Positions 52,750 through 61,317 of a stretch of 64,000 bases of DNA are shown in pieces. Each line of letters begins with the position of its first letter. Position 1 is the stretch's first letter. Below the pieces are notes generated by a model. The model did no database searches and was not told the origin of the DNA. It saw only the letters and a list, made by a program, of their open reading frames with translations. Origin of the DNA: JAALLB01 sp017643495 (lineage in GTDB: Bacteria > Pseudomonadota > Alphaproteobacteria > Rhizobiales > Rhizobiaceae); contig OZ244147.1 in NCBI GenBank assembly GCA_965216105.1, forward strand, positions 1,364,001 through 1,428,000, in the 5' to 3' direction. The translations under genes and the position numbers were made by a program.

Positions 52750-53856
52750 TCACCACATAATCATTCTTAGATTTTGCAAGAACTGTTCGTTTTCTTCATC
52801 CTTGCCGATTGAAACCCGAATGAATGTGTCAAATCCTCGTTGTTTCCACGGCTTGACTATTGTTCCCATCTTCAGGAACTGGCCTGCAACTTCAACTGAA
52901 GAGCATCCTGTATCAAAGAACAGGAAATTTCCCAGGGATTTCGCATGTTTGAGACCCATGGCTGCCAGTTCCAGTTCCACTTTCTGCTTGGTCGCATTGG
53001 TAAGAGCCACGTGGTGTTTCATATAGGTGTGCTGTTCGATGGCTGAAATTGCCGCGGTTTGGGCCAACGAATTGATATTGAATGGTGTGCGGGTGAGATC
53101 AAGGGCTGAGCGTAGCGCCAGAGAACTGCAGACGCCAAAGCCTATTCGCAAGCCAGCCAAACCCCAAGCCTTCGAGAAGGTTCGAAGCACTATCCAGTTG
53201 CCATTTTCAGGAGTGAGATATTCTAGTCCCGAGGCATAATCTCCTTCGGACGCGTATTCATGATAGGCTTCATCAAGCACGATGAGGGTGTCGGGGTGAG
53301 TTGCCGCCAGAACTGCCTTGAGTTCTGTTGGAGATAGCCACGCACCAACCGGGTTCATCGGATTTGAGAAGATCAGCATCTTGGCTGGCTGTTTGACAGC
53401 ATCGACAAGTTTATCGATATCGATGGCGAGTTCATTTGTGACCGTGACCGGCTCGATAATCCCGCCCATCAAGCGAACGTAGTCTTCATGGAGTGGAAAT
53501 GACGGATAGAGTGTAATCACCCGGTCGTCCGGTTCAACGACGCTGCGACTGATGATCGACAGGAGTTCTTCAGAGCCGTTTCCGAAAACGAGGGAATTTT
53601 CATCCAGGTCGAGATATTCAGCAAGAACACTTCTCAATTTACCGGCATTGCTTTCCGGGTACAGGTAGAGCTCATTCATTCCACTGGCGAGCTGCGCCAG
53701 TACTTCAGGCGCCGGACCGAATGGATTTTCATTGGACCCGAGCTTCGCAATACGTTCAACGTCATACATTTTCCGGATATCTGATATGCTCAACCCGGCA
53801 TTGTATGGACTCAGATCGTTTAATGCAGGTCTGAGTATTTTTTCGACTGTCTGCAT
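52750..53856 (-). CDS. HisC-like PLP-dependent aminotransferase
   Basis: The ATG at 53856 gives 368 residues, normal for histidinol-phosphate-aminotransferase-type enzymes. Landmarks are LGSNENPFGPAPEVL, the cofactor-binding GNGSEELLS, SNPMNPVGAWL, VLDEAYHEY and the lysine that binds PLP, K229, in RTFSKAWGLAGLRIG. It is not in a histidine operon. It is divergent from an SDR gene and shares an operator-like palindrome with it, which places it in the catabolic regulon of this region. It may transaminate a keto acid made by the neighbouring dehydrogenases. Confidence 0.85.
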   Translation of the reverse strand: MQTVEKILRPALNDLSPYNAGLSISDIRKMYDVERIAKLGSNENPFGPAPEVLAQLASGMNELYLYPESNAGKLRSVLAEYLDLDENSLVFGNGSEELLSIISRSVVEPDDRVITLYPSFPLHEDYVRLMGGIIEPVTVTNELAIDIDKLVDAVKQPAKMLIFSNPMNPVGAWLSPTELKAVLAATHPDTLIVLDEAYHEYASEGDYASGLEYLTPENGNWIVLRTFSKAWGLAGLRIGFGVCSSLALRSALDLTRTPFNINSLAQTAAISAIEQHTYMKHHVALTNATKQKVELELAAMGLKHAKSLGNFLFFDTGCSSVEVAGQFLKMGTIVKPWKQRGFDTFIRVSIGKDEENEQFLQNLRMIMW

Positions 53857-53900
53857 GTTTACCTTGTCTCTGTAAATTTTTGAGTTTTCAAAACTGTACT

Positions 53901-53916
53901 CTATGTATATACATAG
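53901..53916. promoter_or_regulatory. 16-base palindromic operator, HutC-type
   Basis: CTATGTATATACATAG is a perfect inverted repeat in the 87-base gap between the divergent hisC-like and SDR genes. The 14-base core TATGTATATACATA recurs at 54777-54790. GTATATAC-centred palindromes are the usual sites of HutC-subfamily GntR regulators, and such a regulator gene ends at 63783. A plausible plus-strand -35 (TTGAGT, 53880-53885) places the operator over the -10 region, consistent with repression. Confidence 0.8.
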
Positions 53917-53943
53917 CAATTAATGTAGGAGGATTGCAACACT

Positions 53944-54711
53944 ATGAATCTCACAATGTTCGAATTGGAGGGGAAGGTGGCGCTCGTGACAGGTGGGAGC
54001 CGGGGTTTGGGGCAGGCCATGGCAATTGGTCTGTCAGAAGCCGGAGCAGAAGTGATTGTTACATCACGCAAACTCAGCTCTCTTGACGAAACTTGCGCGA
54101 AAATTGAAGAAACCGGGGGAAAGGTACGTCGACTTGAACTCGATGTCGAAGATATTGCCGGGCTTCAGAACAACATCTCCGGTGCCGCAGAAAAACATGG
54201 TGGCCTGGACATCCTGATTAATAACGCCGGATATGAAGAAGTGTGTTCATCCCTTGAGATTGATGAGGCACTATGGGACAAGATCACCGGAACAAATTTA
54301 AAGGGTGCATTCTTTGCAGCGCAAGCCGCCGCAAGGTCCATGGCTGAAAAAGGCTCAGGGTCCATCGTCAACATCTGCTCACTAACGTCATACGTCGGTG
54401 TTCCGACTGCCGTTCCATACACATCCTCGAAATCCGGGCTGCTGGGCATGACGCGAGCCTTGTCCGCCGAGTGGGCGGCGAGAGGGGTGCGAGTAAACGG
54501 GATTGCTCCCGGATATTTTCGTACTGAACTTACGGACGCGTTTTACAAAGACGAAGATTGGCAAAAGGCGATGCTCGACAAGATACCAATGTCAGCATTT
54601 GGGGATGCCAACGATTTGAAGGGAGCCGTTATTTTTCTTGCCAGTGATGCTTCAAGGTATGTGACGGGACAATGTTTGGCTGTCGATGGCGGATATCTCG
54701 CCTCAATCTGA
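53944..54711 (+). CDS. SDR-family oxidoreductase
   Basis: A 255-residue short-chain dehydrogenase. AGGAGG at 53927-53932 precedes ATG 53944; an in-frame ATG at 53956 is a less likely start. Motifs are TGGSRGLGQAMAIGL, NNAG, the catalytic YTSSKSG and YVTGQCLAVDGGYL. It is the first plus-strand gene of this regulon and precedes the ABC importer, with its own operator. In pathways that use HisD-like dehydrogenases for diols, an SDR often interconverts stereoisomers through the ketone; a similar task is possible here. Confidence 0.9.
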   Translation: MNLTMFELEGKVALVTGGSRGLGQAMAIGLSEAGAEVIVTSRKLSSLDETCAKIEETGGKVRRLELDVEDIAGLQNNISGAAEKHGGLDILINNAGYEEVCSSLEIDEALWDKITGTNLKGAFFAAQAAARSMAEKGSGSIVNICSLTSYVGVPTAVPYTSSKSGLLGMTRALSAEWAARGVRVNGIAPGYFRTELTDAFYKDEDWQKAMLDKIPMSAFGDANDLKGAVIFLASDASRYVTGQCLAVDGGYLASI

Positions 54712-54751
54712 CAATTACCGACTATTTGGGAACAAGATCAGTCGGAAAGGC

Positions 54752-54791
54752 TTGACAAGAACTTTGCTCTTGGTCTTATGTATATACATAA
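54752..54791 (+). promoter_or_regulatory. Promoter with overlapping HutC-type operator
   Basis: TTGACA (54752-54757) is a perfect -35 hexamer. Sixteen to seventeen bases later TCTTAT/CTTATG fits a -10 element. The palindrome TTATGTATATACATAA (54776-54791) covers the -10/+1 zone, and its core is identical to the site at 53901-53916. A bound repressor would block polymerase. The ABC importer and the following catabolic genes lie downstream. Confidence 0.8.
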
Positions 54792-54860
54792 TAAAACCAA
54801 ATGCAGAAACTGGCTCCATGGGAGTAAAATGTTCGACAGGGCTGTGACAGAGTGACAAAA

Positions 54861-55964
54861 ATGACTAAATCAGCTGTTTCAGCGAAAAACGTTGAAATGC
54901 AGTTTGGACCGTTCAAAGCGGTGAAAGACGCCAGCTTTGAACTTGAAGAAGGCAGGTTTCTGACGATCCTGGGACCTTCCGGATCAGGAAAAACAACCTT
55001 GCTGCGCATGATAGCCGGGTTTTTGATGCCAACAAAGGGCGAAATATTCATCAACGGTGAAGCCGTAGGTGCGGTTGCCCCAAACAAGCGCTCAATTGGG
55101 ATGGTGTTTCAAAAACTGGCGCTGTTTCCTCATATGACAGCAGCAGAAAACGTGGCATTCCCGTTGAAAATGCGGCGTTTCGATGCGCGTACGATTCCGG
55201 ATCGCGTTTCCCAATATTTACGCCTTGTCCGCCTCGATGGATTGGAAAACAGGCGCATCAACGAATTGTCTGGCGGGCAACAGCAACGCGTAGCAATCGC
55301 TCGTGCACTGGTGTTTGAACCTGACTTGTTGCTTCTGGATGAACCCCTTGCCGCTCTTGACCGCAAGCTTCGCGAAGAAATGCAGCTTGAGTTCAGGCGC
55401 ATTCAAAAAGAATTGGGTGTCACCACCATTAACGTGACGCATGATCAGCGCGAAGCGCTTGTGGTATCGGACCAGATTATCGTCATGGACGAGGGGGAGA
55501 TACAGCAGGATGCTTCACCTTCGGTCATGTATCGGACACCGCAGAACCCGTTTGTCGCAAATTTCATCGGTGTGACGAATGCTTTCGAAGGAAAGTTGAC
55601 CAGGGTTTCCAAGGCGGACGCAACAGCAATATTTGGAGACAGTTCTCTTGCCGGAGTTCTGAGGAATGGTTCCGTCGAGCCACAAGAAGGGCAAAAAGCA
55701 CGGGGTGCCGTTCGGGCTGAACAGATCAGAATTTCCGCAACTAAATCTGAACTGAATGGTCTTGATGCTCAATTTGGAGGGACAGTTGCAGATGTGATTT
55801 TTGAGGGTGAGCGTATTCTTTACGAAGTGAAAGTTCCCGAGCTGGGAGAAGTTCCCATACGAATTTTCCATCACGATCAAAACGACTTTGCAACGCATGA
55901 GCTGGGAGAATCCGTCCATATCGGATGGAAAAGCCGCGACCTTCATATTTTCGTCGCGCAGTAG
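54861..55964 (+). CDS. PotA-like ABC transporter ATPase
   Basis: From ATG 54861 (GTG 54852 is an alternative) the protein is 367 residues. Walker A GPSGSGKTT, Q-loop MVFQKLALFPHMT, signature LSGGQQQRVAIARAL, Walker B LLLLDEP and H-loop VTHDQREA are all canonical. A TOBE-like C-terminal part follows. It is the energising unit of the importer whose binding protein and two permeases are encoded directly after it. Unlike the importer at 30537-37288, only one ATPase is present. Confidence 0.92.
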   Translation: MTKSAVSAKNVEMQFGPFKAVKDASFELEEGRFLTILGPSGSGKTTLLRMIAGFLMPTKGEIFINGEAVGAVAPNKRSIGMVFQKLALFPHMTAAENVAFPLKMRRFDARTIPDRVSQYLRLVRLDGLENRRINELSGGQQQRVAIARALVFEPDLLLLDEPLAALDRKLREEMQLEFRRIQKELGVTTINVTHDQREALVVSDQIIVMDEGEIQQDASPSVMYRTPQNPFVANFIGVTNAFEGKLTRVSKADATAIFGDSSLAGVLRNGSVEPQEGQKARGAVRAEQIRISATKSELNGLDAQFGGTVADVIFEGERILYEVKVPELGEVPIRIFHHDQNDFATHELGESVHIGWKSRDLHIFVAQ

Positions 55965-56006
55965 TAAGGGCCGAATAATTCGGACCTGTAAAAGAGGGAG
56001 TATGAC

Positions 56007-57113
56007 ATGTCTTTTGATAAAAAGTTCAATCGTCGCGATCTGCTGAAAACGTCTGCGGCGGTAGGTGCTGCTGGTGTTACCACACTTGCCATGCCGTCAG
56101 TTTTGCGTGCAGCGGAACCGGACAAGCCAAGTGAATTGATCATTCGCGCTTGGGGCGGTCCTTGGGTTGAAGCACTCAAGAAAGGTGTTTCCGATCCATT
56201 TACCGAGAAAACGGGAATTCGTATCAAACACGATCTGACAGAAGATAACGAAATCCAGCCCAAGGTCTGGGCAGCGGTTGCGCAAAACAGAACGCCGCCA
56301 ATTCACATCAACTGGGATACGACAACCAACGCGACCAAATCGGCTTTGCGCGGAGTTTGCGAGGACTTGTCAGATCTTTCCAATATTGCCGGGACAACCG
56401 ATCTGGCCAAACCGGTCGGTGTCGACGGATATCCTATCGTGAACACTTACGGATATGTGTATGTCCTGGCCTACCGGCCTTCAGCTTTCCCTGACGGAGC
56501 GCCCAAGTCGTATCACGACCTTCTTGCTGACAAGTTCCAAGGCCGCGTTGCTTTCTACAATGACGGCATTGGTTTTCATTTCCCGGCACAGGTTGCTGGT
56601 GGCGGCAAGCTTGAAGATATCCCTGGCAACATGGCTGCTTGCTGGGAATTTGTCGAAAAGATGAAGGCACAAAATCCTTTGCTTGGCGAGGATCCTGATT
56701 TTGTGACCTGGTTCCAAAAAGGCGAAATCGATGCTGCTTGCACGATTTCAACCAACGCTCTTGGTGCCAAGAAGAACGGCGTTGACCTGGCATGGACTGT
56801 TCCGGAAGAAGGCGCCAAGTTTGACACTGACGGGCTTTGGATTCCCAAGGGACACTCTGAAAGTGATCTTTATTGGGCGAAGGAATACATCAACTCAGCG
56901 CTTACAAAAGAGGCGCAGCAAGTCTGGCTTGACGGACTGGGACTGCCAGGAGTTGTTGAGGGTTTGACACCCCCTCCAGGTGTTCCGGTTCCCGATCCTT
57001 CTTACCCGACAAAGCCGGAAGATTTTGATCGTTTGATCCGAATTTCCGGTCAGGTGCAGGTCGAGAATGAGAGCGAATGGTTCTCCAAGTTCAAGCAGAT
57101 CATGCAAGGCTAA
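56007..57113 (+). CDS. Tat-exported PotD-like solute-binding protein
   Basis: A 368-residue class II binding protein. A twin-arginine signal NRRDLLKTSAAVGAAG starts at about residue 8 and ends near VLRAAEP. The mature part has LIIRAWGGPWVEALKKGV, INWDTTTNATKSALRG and VNTYGYVYVLAYRPSAF, in line with polyamine or opine-type receptors. GAGGGAG precedes the ATG. A strong hairpin after the stop separates it from the permease genes. The ligand is unknown. Confidence 0.9.
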   Translation: MSFDKKFNRRDLLKTSAAVGAAGVTTLAMPSVLRAAEPDKPSELIIRAWGGPWVEALKKGVSDPFTEKTGIRIKHDLTEDNEIQPKVWAAVAQNRTPPIHINWDTTTNATKSALRGVCEDLSDLSNIAGTTDLAKPVGVDGYPIVNTYGYVYVLAYRPSAFPDGAPKSYHDLLADKFQGRVAFYNDGIGFHFPAQVAGGGKLEDIPGNMAACWEFVEKMKAQNPLLGEDPDFVTWFQKGEIDAACTISTNALGAKKNGVDLAWTVPEEGAKFDTDGLWIPKGHSESDLYWAKEYINSALTKEAQQVWLDGLGLPGVVEGLTPPPGVPVPDPSYPTKPEDFDRLIRISGQVQVENESEWFSKFKQIMQG

Positions 57114-57129
57114 GCTTGAAAACAATGAA

Positions 57130-57155
57130 ATCGGGCGGTTTTAACGCCGCCCGAT
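57130..57155 (+). other. Nine-base-pair hairpin after the binding-protein gene
   Basis: ATCGGGCGG (57130-57138) pairs exactly with CCGCCCGAT (57147-57155) across TTTTAACG. It is followed by AAAAACC, not by a T-run, so it is likely a stabiliser or partial terminator that favours the binding-protein message over the permeases. The same arrangement occurs at 14292 and 36108. Confidence 0.55.
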
Positions 57156-57182
57156 AAAAACCTGTATTCGTTGGATTAAGTT

Positions 57183-58127
57183 ATGCGGAAGTATCGCACC
57201 TCATACCCAATATCCTGGCGCATCATGGATGTGCTAGAAGCTGCGTTTGCTTCCATCTGGCCAAAGGGCGGAGGCAAATATACGCCCTATCTGATGCTGA
57301 CACCTGCCATTTTGCTGGTTGGCGCATTGGTTGTTGGCTTACTTTACATTGGTGATTCATCGCTGCGCGTTTTGGATCGCAGCACTTTTTTGTTTTCCGA
57401 TCATTGGACGATTGAAAACTATAAACGCGCTTTTTCCGAGAGTTTTACACTTACCGTGATCTGGCGCAGCCTTCTCGGTGCTTTCATTGTAACGTTCTTC
57501 ACGCTTCTTCTGGCGTTTCCATATGCCTATGTGATGGTACGAACTTCCAGTTCATTCCTGCGAAAATTCCTGCTGATTGCACTGTTTTTGCCTTTCTTTA
57601 TCGGGCAGGTGGTGCGTGCCTATGGATGGTTGATCATTCTCGGAAGTCAGGGGATCGTGAATGATGCGCTTGGTCTTGTTGGTGTTGAGCCAATACGACT
57701 CTTGTTTAATTATCCTGCGGTACTCTTTGGCCTGATCCAATACATGCTGCCGTTTGGCGTACTGATGCTTGCGCCTGCAATGACGGCAATACCGGAGGAA
57801 GTGGAAGCTGCATCGGGTTCGCTCGGTGCCAATTGGATCAAGACCCTCTGGTACGTAATCATACCGATGGCCAAACCTGGAATAATTGGTGCCGGACTTG
57901 TTGTCCTGACCTTGTCGCTCACGGATTTTGCCATGCCGGCGATTTTGGGTGGTGGTTCGCAGGATTTCATCGCCAACGCGATTTATGACCAGTTTTTCCG
58001 AACTTCCGACCAAGGCTTTGGTTCTGCACTGACAATTATCTTGATTGGGATCGGATCGATGATGGTTGGCCTGATCTTCATGGTTTTCGGCGCCGGAACT
58101 CTCGCACTGGGGAGTGAGAAGAAATGA
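57183..58127 (+). CDS. ABC transporter permease, PotB-like
   Basis: A 314-residue permease with a longer cytoplasmic head than usual before the first span (LMLTPAILLVGALVVGLLYI). The coupling loop is EVEAASGSLGANWIKTLWYVIIPMAKPG. Six hydrophobic segments are apparent. Its stop overlaps the next permease gene by ATGA, and it partners the ATPase encoded at 54861. Confidence 0.9.
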   Translation: MRKYRTSYPISWRIMDVLEAAFASIWPKGGGKYTPYLMLTPAILLVGALVVGLLYIGDSSLRVLDRSTFLFSDHWTIENYKRAFSESFTLTVIWRSLLGAFIVTFFTLLLAFPYAYVMVRTSSSFLRKFLLIALFLPFFIGQVVRAYGWLIILGSQGIVNDALGLVGVEPIRLLFNYPAVLFGLIQYMLPFGVLMLAPAMTAIPEEVEAASGSLGANWIKTLWYVIIPMAKPGIIGAGLVVLTLSLTDFAMPAILGGGSQDFIANAIYDQFFRTSDQGFGSALTIILIGIGSMMVGLIFMVFGAGTLALGSEKK

Positions 58128-58924
58128 ACACTTCCCGCACGCAAAGCGTTATTTTCTGGACTATTGTCACTCTTTCCATATTGACGCTTTCGGCACCCAC
58201 TCTAGTTGTACTCGGTGCCTCCTTTACCTCCGGAAACATAATCGACTTTCCACCTGATGGCTTTTCATTGAAGTGGTACGGAGAGATATTGGGTGAACAG
58301 GACCTGAGAGAAGCCTTTGGCCGGTCATTGATTGTTGCCTGTATTTGTGTGCTTGTCTCATTACCGACAGGTACACTTGCCGGTATAGCCCTTGCCAAAT
58401 ACCGGGTCAGGGCTGGCTCTGCCATCCAGACCTATTTGTTGCTTCCTTTTACCATCCCGTTGATCGGATCCGGTATCGGTTTAATGCTGTTCTTTGGACA
58501 AGCAGGAGTTTTGGGTAATTTGTGGCCGATCGGCATTGCCACTGCAGTCATCAACTTGCCCTTCATGATCTGGGCTGTGTCATCAAGTGCCGCTTCGCTT
58601 GACCCGGACCTTGAATTGGCAGCTCTTAGCTGCGGGGCAGGCCCGGTACAAACATTTTTCAACGTCACCCTGCCAGCCGTTACACCCGGTGTGATTACCG
58701 GCTCGCTGTTGATGTTCATACTGTCTTTGAATGAATTTCTGGTCAGTCTTCTTCTTGTGGATGCGCGAATCGTCACTCTTCCGGTCCAGATCTACAATTC
58801 AATCCGCTCAATCATTACGCCAGATCTTGCAGCTGTGTCTGTGGTGTTCATTGCGGTCGCCACGATCGCAATCATTGCACTCGACAAGCTGGTTGGTCTG
58901 GAAATCTTCCTGAAATCGAAATAG
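58124..58924 (+). CDS. ABC transporter permease, PotC-like
   Basis: A 266-residue permease. Hydrophobic segments, the coupling-loop stretch ELAALSCGAGPVQTFFNVTLPAVTPG and the following LNEFLVSLLLVD match the PotC type. It completes the importer with the PotB-like permease, ATPase and Tat-exported receptor. The HisD-like dehydrogenase gene starts 29 bases later, so transport and catabolism share one transcript. Confidence 0.9.
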   Translation: MNTSRTQSVIFWTIVTLSILTLSAPTLVVLGASFTSGNIIDFPPDGFSLKWYGEILGEQDLREAFGRSLIVACICVLVSLPTGTLAGIALAKYRVRAGSAIQTYLLLPFTIPLIGSGIGLMLFFGQAGVLGNLWPIGIATAVINLPFMIWAVSSSAASLDPDLELAALSCGAGPVQTFFNVTLPAVTPGVITGSLLMFILSLNEFLVSLLLVDARIVTLPVQIYNSIRSIITPDLAAVSVVFIAVATIAIIALDKLVGLEIFLKSK

Positions 58925-58953
58925 GCGTGAGTTACGCAAGAAAGGTCGACTAG

Positions 58954-60282
58954 ATGTCAGAGGTGTCCTTCCACAAATTGGAAAATCTCAACAGCGAACA
59001 ATATGCCGGGCTTCTCAAACGGTCAGAGTCTGACCTGTCTTTCTTCACAGAGAAGGTAAAACCGATAATTGAAGCGGTGCGCACGGAAGGCGATGCCGCG
59101 CTGGTAAGGTTTGGTCAGGAGTTTGACGGTGCAACGCCTTTGTCCGAGGAGACACTGAAAGCAAGCGAAGCTGAGTTCGATGCCGCTTTCGATAGCGTGG
59201 ATGAAGAAGTTATTGAGGCAATTCGCTATGGCATCGAGAATATAAAAATATTCCATGAAGAGCAAAAACCTGAACCCATGTGGCTGAAAGAGATTAAGCC
59301 AGGGGCATTTGCAGGTGACCGGTATACACCCATTCAATCGGTCGCGCTTTATGTTCCGAGAGGTAAGGGGGCTTTCCCGTCCGTCACGATGATGACTTCA
59401 ATACCAGGCATTGTCGCCGAGGTTCCAAATCTGGCGATTTTCACTCCGCCGACGCCAGATGGCGGAGTGGACGCAGCAACACTTGTTGCCGCCCGAATTG
59501 CGGGTATCGAAACAGTTTATAAATGTGGTGGTGCGCAAGCAGTAGCGGCTGCTGCCTTTGGTACTGAAACAGTTAAACGCGCGCTCAAGATTGTCGGCCC
59601 GGGCAGCCCGTGGGTTGTTGCTGCAAAACAGCAATTGGCGGGCCTGATTGACCCCGGCCTGCCAGCCGGCCCTTCTGAAGCCATCATATTTGCGGATGAA
59701 ACTGTCCATGGCGGACTGGCCGCTCTGGATGTTCTGGTTGAAGCCGAGCACGGCCCTGACAGCTCCGCTTATCTGGTTACGCATTCCCAACGTGTTGCAG
59801 AGCAAGCCCTTGAAGCCTTGCCGGGTCATTGGTCAAAGATGACCGAGCAACGCGTCGAGTTTTCAAAGGCTGTGTTGTGCGGTGAGAATGGCGGCATCGT
59901 TCTGACTTCATCATTGGAAGAGAGCTACAAGTTCATCAATGATTATGCTCCGGAACATCTCGAGATTTTGTCCACCGAACCATTCGAACATTTGGGACAC
60001 ATTACGGAAGCATCCGAGATCCTTATGGGGCCGCATACTCCTGTATCGATTGGCAACTTTTCATTGGGGCCCAATGCAGTGTTGCCTACATCGAGAGGCG
60101 CAGCGACTTACGGCCCCCTTTCTGTCCATGACTTCGTCAAATGCAGTTCGATTGGATATGTGACTAAGCCCGCCTATCCGACAATGGCCAAACATGCTCG
60201 CAAGCTTGCCCAGTATGAGGGGTTCTCCTCCCATGAAAACGCTGTCTCCGAGATGCGTGACAAATACCTTGGGGGAGGATAA
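58954..60282 (+). CDS. HisD-family zinc dehydrogenase, not histidinol-specific (HpsN-like)
   Basis: A 442-residue member of the histidinol-dehydrogenase family. The catalytic Glu-His pair is intact (E334, H335 in YAPEHLEI), and so are two zinc histidines (H266 in EAEHGPDS, H427 in SSHENA). The other two zinc ligands of E. coli HisD, Gln259 and Asp360, are E263 and N368 here. The substrate histidine of GTNHVLPT is alanine (A375 in GPNAVLPT). The C-terminal SSIGYVT...YEGFSSHENAVS style matches sulfopropanediol 3-dehydrogenase (HpsN)-type paralogues as I remember them. It probably oxidises an alcohol in two steps to an acid, in a catabolic operon with an SDR and a zinc dehydrogenase. Confidence 0.85.
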   Translation: MSEVSFHKLENLNSEQYAGLLKRSESDLSFFTEKVKPIIEAVRTEGDAALVRFGQEFDGATPLSEETLKASEAEFDAAFDSVDEEVIEAIRYGIENIKIFHEEQKPEPMWLKEIKPGAFAGDRYTPIQSVALYVPRGKGAFPSVTMMTSIPGIVAEVPNLAIFTPPTPDGGVDAATLVAARIAGIETVYKCGGAQAVAAAAFGTETVKRALKIVGPGSPWVVAAKQQLAGLIDPGLPAGPSEAIIFADETVHGGLAALDVLVEAEHGPDSSAYLVTHSQRVAEQALEALPGHWSKMTEQRVEFSKAVLCGENGGIVLTSSLEESYKFINDYAPEHLEILSTEPFEHLGHITEASEILMGPHTPVSIGNFSLGPNAVLPTSRGAATYGPLSVHDFVKCSSIGYVTKPAYPTMAKHARKLAQYEGFSSHENAVSEMRDKYLGGG

Positions 60283-61317
60283 ATGCGCGCGGTCAGGCTT
60301 TACGATCGTGAGGATCTGAGAACTGAAATCATTGACATGGCAAAAGAGCCGGAAGCGGACGAAGTCCGGATCAAGGTGGCATTCGCGGGTATCTGCGGTT
60401 CAGACATACACAACTATAAAACCGGGCAATGGATTTCCCGAAAGCCATCGACCGCCGGTCATGAGATTTCAGGATGGGTGGATGAAATTGGTTCCTCCGT
60501 TAGCGGTCTAACCAAGGGCGACACGGTTGCCGTCGACAGCCGGTACTATTGCGGCAGGTGTGCTGCTTGCATGGATAAGCATCATCATCTCTGCGAAGAT
60601 CTGGGGTTTGTCGGGGAGGCAATAGATGGTGGGTTTGCAGAATATGTAACGGTCCCTGCACATCTGGCGCTGAAGTGTGAACCCGGGATGCCACTTGATG
60701 TGGCAGCGCTGGCTGAGCCGCTCGCAGTTGCGCTTCATGCTCTCAACCGGGTCGATAATGGAAAGGTAGAAACACTCTATATTATCGGCTGCGGACCAAT
60801 AGGTGCGCTGATTGCCTTGGCTTCCTCCATCTTGTCTGATCGCAAACTTCTTGTGAATGATCTTGACCATTCTCGTGTCAGCCTGGTTTGTCAGGCAACA
60901 GGGGCGATTGATCTGCCCCTGAACGATTACATCGAGGGAAGGGGCGGTGAGCGACCTGGCCACATCATAGATACCACGGGTAATGTTGCCGTGATTGGCA
61001 GCCTGCTGAAACGGGTTCGTGGGGTTACGCTTGGACTGGTTGGTATCGGTTCAGGCAGCATTGACGTTGATCCCGTTCAGCTGGTTGAAAGAGAAGTGTC
61101 CGTGGTTGGGTGCCATGCTTTTGCTGACGAATTACCCAAAGCAATCGAACTTCTGCAAACATGCCCTGATCGTTTTCGCCCACTTATCGAGCATCGTATC
61201 TCACTCGAGAACACGCCTTCTGAATACGACAGAATCTGCAAGGGGGATGCAGTTGGTATCAAAACCCTGATCGAAATTGGAAAGCTAACAAGTTGCCAAA
61301 AGGTGTTGCCCAATTGA
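60283..61317 (+). CDS. Zinc-dependent alcohol dehydrogenase (MDR family)
   Basis: A 344-residue medium-chain dehydrogenase starting directly after the HisD-like stop. Catalytic-zinc residues are seen in GICGSDIHNY and AGHEISG, with a glutamate in LAEPLAVALHAL. The structural zinc loop is complete (YYCGRCAACMDKHHHLCED). The Rossmann motif appears as IIGCGPIGAL. The style is that of sorbitol, threonine or idonate dehydrogenases. Beside an SDR and a HisD-like enzyme, it could interconvert alcohol and ketone forms of the substrate. The stop overlaps the next gene through TTGA. Confidence 0.9.
   Translation: MRAVRLYDREDLRTEIIDMAKEPEADEVRIKVAFAGICGSDIHNYKTGQWISRKPSTAGHEISGWVDEIGSSVSGLTKGDTVAVDSRYYCGRCAACMDKHHHLCEDLGFVGEAIDGGFAEYVTVPAHLALKCEPGMPLDVAALAEPLAVALHALNRVDNGKVETLYIIGCGPIGALIALASSILSDRKLLVNDLDHSRVSLVCQATGAIDLPLNDYIEGRGGERPGHIIDTTGNVAVIGSLLKRVRGVTLGLVGIGSGSIDVDPVQLVEREVSVVGCHAFADELPKAIELLQTCPDRFRPLIEHRISLENTPSEYDRICKGDAVGIKTLIEIGKLTSCQKVLPN

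Noticed and set aside
52750..60282. Histidine biosynthesis genes (hisC and hisD)
   Set aside because: The HisD-like protein lacks the histidinol-binding histidine and has changed zinc ligands, and both genes share operators with catabolic and transport genes, so a biosynthetic role is unlikely.
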